From the NCBI RefSeq assembly GCF_000003605.2, contig NW_003140813.1:869906-881506 (forward strand): a DNA stretch of 11,601 nucleotides, in the 5' to 3' direction. Under the pieces are notes generated by a model, which worked only from the letters and a program-made list of their open reading frames with translations, searched no databases and was not told where the DNA came from. The position numbers and the translations under genes were made by a program. The DNA comes from Saccoglossus kowalevskii (Eukaryota > Hemichordata > Enteropneusta > Harrimaniidae). Shown here piece by piece: positions 7,849 to 11,601 of this stretch; within the stretch, counting starts at the first letter, position 1, and each line of letters starts with the position of its first letter.

Positions 7849-8334
7849 CTACTGATATTGTTCACAGCAGACAATTTGACCGGTGTTACATTTCTGTTTG
7901 TCCGGTGAAAAATCAAAGAAGACTTTTTTAACATCAGAAAAGGAATAGCTCAATGATCGATTATGTGATTCAACCAGACGAGTGACAGCGGCATGGCAGC
8001 GCTGTACAAAAACTTGACGAAAATGTCATGAAGGATTTGTCGTCCACTGTTCCGTTCCTGGACAGACAAATTTGGATTTTGCAACTACAGCGTGTAGTCA
8101 AGTTTTTGAATTTTAACTCATTAGAAGAGTAGAAACTTGTCACGCAATATTCTGGTGAACTTGCGATCCTTCGTTTTTCCTGACGCTGTGTGGGGCATTG
8201 TTTTTTTAAAGTTATCAAAACACCACTTACTAGCAATTATAATGAGCTTTTTCAACATGGAAAACCTTGTTAACACCAGCCAAAGATGCGAGGGAGGGGC
8301 CAGCTCATCTTCAACTTCTTCCTTCAAACAAGAC
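7849..8334 (-). pseudogene. Unrecognised, frameshifted coding remnant next to mariner copy A
   Basis: Three overlapping - strand frames each hold protein-like pieces. About 8330-8121 contains SCLKEEVEDELAPPSHLWLV and ASKWCFDNFKKTMPHTASGK. About 8080-7990 contains VQERNSGRQILHDIFVKFLY. 8025-7849 contains TRLVESHNRSLSYSFSDVKK and FFDFSPDKQKCNTGQIVCCE. They could be parts of one decayed gene continuing into 7465-7812. I do not recognise the family, and the joins are guesses. The first piece continues in frame from the end of the mariner-type relic, but it does not match the rest of a mariner transposase. Confidence 0.3.
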
Positions 8335-8626
8335 ATTTTGCGCAAATCAAGATTAATACCGGGCTGTCGATGCAGAGTGTTGAAATTGCGTTGCGTTTTC
8401 TCATAATCTTGTCCATGCACCACTTCAATTCAACCTTGTACTGATCAGTCAATAAAACGTCATCAAACTGTTCTTCATATGCCAGCATCTTTGCAGCCCA
8501 TTCTACTCGCTTGTTGACATCTTTAACAAGATGACAGTATCTAGATGCGAACTTAACCCATCCTAATTTATTGCACTCGCGATTAATTGTAGTAATCAAA
8601 GCATTTACTACAAAATTTAGCCAAAT
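8335..8626 (-). pseudogene. Tc1/mariner-type transposase relic, copy A (truncated)
   Basis: The - strand peptide reads TINRECNKLGW, SRYCHLVKDVNKRVEWAAKM and FDDVLLTDQYKVELKWCMDK, then IMRKR. This matches the Tc1-like order 'R.LK.LGW...RYCQ..RDVNK..R..FA...L......DV.FTDE..V.L'. The Asp of LLTD is the first catalytic residue. A frameshift near 8388 leads to HRQPGINLDLRK, equivalent to HRPGMKRPLHLR of copy B, after which homology ends. Missing are the 'VWAGIS' strand, the second Asp and the final Glu, so about half the catalytic domain is lost. The nucleotide sequence is clearly related to 9984-10104, so A and B are members of one family. Confidence 0.75.
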
Positions 8627-8640
8627 TCATATTGTAGCTT

Positions 8641-8696
8641 GCGACTAGTCAGTTTGTTGTTTTGACACATTCGTTCGTCAATATAAAATCGATGGA
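8641..8696. repeat. Dispersed repeat, copy 2
   Basis: GCGACTAGTC (8641-8650) and GTTCGTCAATATAAAATCGA plus TGGA (8673-8696) repeat the blocks of 2925-2973, with 7 more bases between them. It lies 15 bases beyond the 5' limit of mariner copy A on the - strand, so it may be part of that element's untranslated end. Confidence 0.55.
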
Positions 8697-9275
8697 TACA
8701 TTTCTAGGATTGTTTTATTGAACTGTGTTTTATAGTATATGATTACTAAAGCTATTCAGCATAAATGGCATTGACGCTGCAGTTCGGCGTCTTCTACACC
8801 GATCTGACGCATATCGCGCTAGGTGTGCCGGGAGTTTGTTCGAAATTTCGAACGTTTCGAAGTCAATCGTCGATTGCCACGTATTTTACGGATATATTAA
8901 ATCGTTTCAGAGACCTGTTTACTAAATAATGATAAATGAAACTTAGAAAACTTGTAAGAACAAACTGGGCCAAAATTGAAATAAGTTTACGCTGCTAGAG
9001 TCTGGTTCGGATGGAGTTCTACGCGTGATTTTATTGCGCTCAAGGACGTTCTATTTTCGAACTAGTTGAAACCGGAAATAACGCAACTACTTTCGAACTT
9101 CAAACACAAATTTGATTATCGTTATTATGTGTTAGTTTATGTTGTTTCAAAGATTGAATTATGTATGACAACAATATTTCACTAAAATATGTGATTCAAA
9201 GGCAACCCAAATTGTAAAAAGCAATATCAAGTTCCGCGTATAAACACTGTTGTAAAGAGGCGGCGGAGCGGAATT
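8697..9275. other. Intronic tract with CG- and TTCG-rich palindromes
   Basis: There is no recognised gene. Compared with its surroundings, 8770-8880 is richer in CpG and TTCGAA words. It contains a hairpin GACGC-(9 nt)-GCGTC (8773-8791) and the perfect 16-bp palindrome GTTCGAAATTTCGAAC (8838-8853). The end next to 9276 is the 3' flank of mariner copy B on the - strand. It could be a fragment of another non-autonomous element. I see no terminal repeats that prove it. Confidence 0.45.
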
Positions 9276-10115
9276 TTAGCCAAAATCGGCTAGTAAGGCG
9301 TCATATGACACAGGTTTGTGCTGGGACAGCGCTTCCGGTGACGACACAACGCATAAATGGTCTATGTATCTGTTGCACATTTCCTGCATGAAAAACTGAT
9401 TGTATCTCAGAACTCATAAATTCCTTTTACAAGATTCCTGTCTAACTGTATACCAGAACTCATAGTCTCTACGAGATCATCTTTCGTTCTGGGCTTCACA
9501 TACTCGGCAGTATATCTTTTGAAAGCTGACCATACATTTTTTATTGGCTTTGAGGTCTGGAGATTCTGGGAGTTGTCTGCCACCAGTTCAAGTCATTGTC
9601 TTCCATACAAACTATTGTAAACCGGGAGATGTGTTTGGGGTCATTGTCTTGTTGAAATTTGGCCATTTCACATCTACGTATGATTGGCAAGGCATAATCA
9701 CGTAATATGTCTTGGTGACCAGAGCTGTTCACGATACTGTCAAAAAGGCTGATTTCCTTTGTGCCTTGTCTAGAAATGCCCGCCCAAATAAGAACCCTTA
9801 TATCAATATTTAACAATCAGTCGGTTACCTCTCTGAATTTGAATAGCCACACCTCCACTGCATTTTGCAAAGGACGTATGAACGCAGGTATTATCAATAC
9901 ATGTACGAAACAAACATAAATGACATGTGTTCTTAGATGCAATGGACGTTTCATCCCTGGTCTGTGTACCATTGGTTCACCACGTTTTCTCATAATCTTG
10001 TCCATCAACTGCTTCACTTCAACTCCACACGCATCAGTAAATGGAATGTCATCAACTTTGCAGCCCATTAAACTCGTTTTGGCTTGTTGACATCTTTAAG
10101 AAGATACCTACATGT
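9276..10115 (-). pseudogene. Tc1/mariner-type transposase pseudogene, copy B
   Basis: From about 10115 the - strand pieces read LLKDVNKPKRV (then a stop), WAAK, DDIPFTDACGVEVKQLMDKI, MRKRGEP, an interruption, and DIRVLIWAGISRQGTKEISL, RDYALPIIRRC, FQQDNDPKHISRFT. They continue as ISPDLKPIKNVWSAFKRYTA, KPRTKDDLVETM, and a tail with RYIDHLCVVSS and a stop at 9276-9278. This is the whole catalytic domain of a Tc1-like transposase, in order. The first Asp (FTD) and second Asp (QQDND) remain. The third acidic residue, normally Glu in PIEN.W, is Lys here (codon at 9539-9541). Other damage includes a deletion after WAAK, about 130 extra bases between HLRTHV and DIRV, and at least three frameshifts. 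The N-terminal helix-turn-helix region is not seen. The gene is inactive. Confidence 0.85.
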
Positions 10116-10362
10116 AGTTGCTAATGTTTCTAATTGATCGTTGGCAGAGATTATTGTACAAGATAATGTTCATGGTAAAGTTAAACTTTGATTATCCAAA
10201 CAACAGGGGGTGGTGACGTATTTGTTTGGTTAATAAATGAAGTAAAATGGATGATACTTTGAAATCATGTTTTATTGATACATTACATTTTCTTAATACG
10301 TGTGTACATTTTTTACATTGTTATAAAAGAATCATTGTCGAAAATCATGTTTTTTTTGTTAA

Positions 10363-10840
10363 TTATTGTGCTAATATAATGAATAATACATGTCCTCGAA
10401 GTGAATATACAAGTTGATTTTTGTCAAGATTGTTTAGTTTCAGTCTTGGAATAGTGTTCGTAGGTACATTACCTGAAGAAGTGACCCAGGCATTGTTGTT
10501 TGACTTTCTGATACTATTTTGATTTCGCAATAAACTCGTTTGCCGTATCTGCATTAGTTTCATGAAATTGGTGTCATCTTGCCCTTTATTCCATCGATTG
10601 CTGGTGTTGGTGCATTGGGTGGCATGTTTTATTGTCATTTTCAATGTCGTCTCATTGATTTTCGGTTACAACCTTGTCCTCAGTGAAAGTCTCTGATCCA
10701 ATGTTGTTGTCACAGTTGATCCATGCATCAAGCTCATTCTCAGCAATGGCTCCTAATCCTAGATCAACAAAGGCCTCATTGATTTCAGTGGTTATCAATT
10801 TGTTCGTCAGATCAGACTTAATTTGGGATCTTGGTATCAC
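10363..10840 (-). pseudogene. Unrecognised transposon-like remnant, possibly pogo/Tigger C-terminus
   Basis: Two consecutive - strand frames, 10840-10652 and 10644-10363, look protein-like. The first has an acidic stretch AENELDAWINCDNNIGSETF followed by TEDKVV. The second includes NFMKLMQIRQTSLLRNQNSI followed by RKSN. Pogo/Tigger proteins end with an acidic tail containing '.L.DEDIV' and then a helix of '...A..L..LR..L....' type, and the order here resembles that. Acidic tails are not diagnostic, and no catalytic motif is present. I see no long match to the pogo-like pseudogene at 1743-2519. An exon of an unrelated decayed gene is equally possible. Confidence 0.25.
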
Positions 10841-11009
10841 GCATCACACTCTTGAATACCATAAACTTAAGAACTTTTTATCATCATTTTGCTTGATGTA
10901 ATATGGAAAAAGTGCTGTTGTAAAGTTTTTTTGTTGATTAAAAACATAAAAATATTGCAAAGAACACATCATGAAAATCTGAGCAACCTTGTTTATCTTT
11001 CTCCCGTAG

Positions 11010-11126
11010 CCGACTGGTGCTGAGGAATTTGTTTCCAACCCAAAAGCTGGTAAACTTTATTGTGCAAAATATCCTGAAGACGATAACTGGTATCGAGCTA
11101 TTGTAGAAGAAGTATTAGACAGAAAG
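11010..11126 (+). CDS. Tudor-domain protein, internal exon (first strands of Tudor barrel)
   Basis: This exon has exactly 39 codons in phase 0, with acceptor CTTTCTCCCGTAG ending at 11009 and donor GTGCGT from 11127. The peptide includes GKLYCAKYPEDDNWYRAIVE followed by EVLDRK. 'YCAKY..D..WYRA.V' is the classic opening of a Tudor barrel, with the aromatic residues that help form the methyl-arginine cage. It continues directly from the exon at 1103-1231 and into 11234. The good codon structure and intact splice sites argue that the host gene is functional. Confidence 0.85.
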
Positions 11127-11233
11127 GTGCGTGTCGAACTACAGGATATCATCACATTTTTGCTGATTGACTGATGACTTAAATTCACTATTATATTTTA
11201 AAACAGTAATTAAATTATTTAATAAATCCACAG
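11127..11233 (+). other. 107-bp intron of the Tudor gene
   Basis: The intron runs from GTGCGT to AATAAATCCACAG (AG at 11232-11233). It splits the Tudor barrel between DRK and DKVFYVDYGN in phase 0. Confidence 0.75.
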
Positions 11234-11305
11234 GATAAAGTGTTCTATGTTGACTACGGTAATAGAGAAATGATTTCTGTGATTAGTTCACGTAAACCTA
11301 CCAAG
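11234..11305 (+). CDS. Tudor-domain protein, exon with DYGN core (3' boundary uncertain)
   Basis: The exon begins DKVFYVDYGNREMISV. 'V.F.DYGN.E.V' is the most conserved segment of Tudor domains. The Asp, Tyr and Asn here pack against or bind the methylated arginine in extended Tudor structures. The end is uncertain: AAG|GTCAAC at 11305/11306 keeps phase 0 like the other exons but is a weak donor, whereas CAC|GTAAAC at 11291/11292 is a better donor with a shifted phase. The frame stays open to a TAA near 11400, so read-through cannot be excluded. The rest of the window shows no further exon. Confidence 0.75.
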
Positions 11306-11601
11306 GTCAACTCTCACATCCCCTCCCTCCCTCAATCAGTAACACAGTACCCCAATTACTTAAGGATGCTGTACACGTTTTTGGTATTGATTTTCTAAAC
11401 TGATATTTTCATATAAAATATTTACTGAACCACACAAAGCTATATATTGATGGAAAACTTATTTCACTCTGGATATGAAATCGACAAGATAGTGTGTGTA
11501 TGGACGTGTATAGTCACATGATCTCTGTAAACACAGAAAGCCATTTTCGGTAAAAAATAATTGAACCAATGAATAAACAAATTTAGTAGAACATTGGCAA
11601 C

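Larger units (their letters stand above)
1232..11009 (+). other. Large first intron of the Tudor gene (9778 bp)
   Basis: The intron runs from GTAAAA (1232) to a strong acceptor TTTATCTTTCTCCCGTAG (ending 11009). The flanking exons are both phase 0 and join without disturbing the Tudor reading frame, which is the main support. Every transposon remnant that I can recognise inside lies on the opposite strand. Unrecognised short + strand exons inside the interval cannot be excluded, but the extended Tudor fold continues directly from the first exon to the second, so none is needed. Confidence 0.7.

Noticed and set aside
8137-8406. 89-codon + strand frame
   Set aside because: Antisense to protein-like - strand pieces and to the end of mariner copy A, with no motif of its own.
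8821-8880. tRNA-like GTTCGAAA box
   Set aside because: The GTTCGAA word belongs to a perfect palindrome. No A box or cloverleaf can be drawn at tRNA spacing.
1743-10840. Retrotransposon origin for any remnant
   Set aside because: I saw no reverse transcriptase motif (YxDD), no long terminal repeats and no poly(A)-ended copies. All recognised pieces are cut-and-paste transposase types, and one retains an intron.
1103-11305. Assignment of the Tudor exons to a named gene (SND1, TDRD1, RNF17 and others)
   Set aside because: Only one extended Tudor domain is visible. The family members are separated by domain number and N-terminal domains that lie outside the window.
1-11601. CRISPR array, bacterial operon, rRNA genes
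   Set aside because: No regularly spaced identical repeats, no coding density or ribosome-binding sites of bacterial type, and no recognisable rRNA sequence.

Overview
This is an AT-rich stretch of an animal nuclear genome. It has spliced exons with GT-AG introns, long gene-free tracts and decayed class II transposons of kinds common in marine invertebrates. A mollusc or other lophotrochozoan (or a similarly transposon-rich invertebrate) fits best, but the species cannot be read from the sequence. Nothing looks bacterial or viral: there are no operons, no CRISPR array, and no rRNA or tRNA gene that I can recognise.

The host gene runs on the + strand. Three exons (1103-1231, 11010-11126 and 11234 to about 11305) together encode one extended Tudor domain, the methyl-arginine reader typical of piRNA-pathway scaffold proteins. 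The first intron is about 9.8 kb and fills most of the window. Upstream of the first visible exon, at 230-245, is a perfect match to the 3'-end stem-loop of replication-dependent histone mRNAs, with no histone coding sequence beside it.

The large intron is packed with remnants of DNA transposons, and every one I can recognise lies on the - strand, antisense to the Tudor gene. By rising coordinate they are: a pogo/Tigger-like transposase pseudogene (1743-2519) that keeps a clean 71-bp intron but has lost the second half of its catalytic domain; a broken gene of a cysteine-containing, probably DDE-type family I know only as uncharacterised invertebrate proteins (3697-5205); a dimeric 158-bp repeat with a palindromic core (about 5345-5662); a MULE-like transposase pseudogene (5957-6938); coding-looking fragments I cannot name (7091-7231, 7465-7812, 7849-8334); and two relics of one Tc1/mariner-type family (8335-8626 and 9276-10115), the second with its final catalytic Glu codon changed to Lys. 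Fragments at 10363-10840 may be the tail of another pogo-like element.

Taken together, the window is one exon group of a Tudor gene whose intron has served as a landing site for several cut-and-paste transposon families. All the transposon genes carry frameshifts, stops or deletions. The most interesting overall feature is the arrangement: a gene of the probable transposon-silencing pathway whose primary transcript would contain antisense copies of several transposon families, as unistrand piRNA source loci do.
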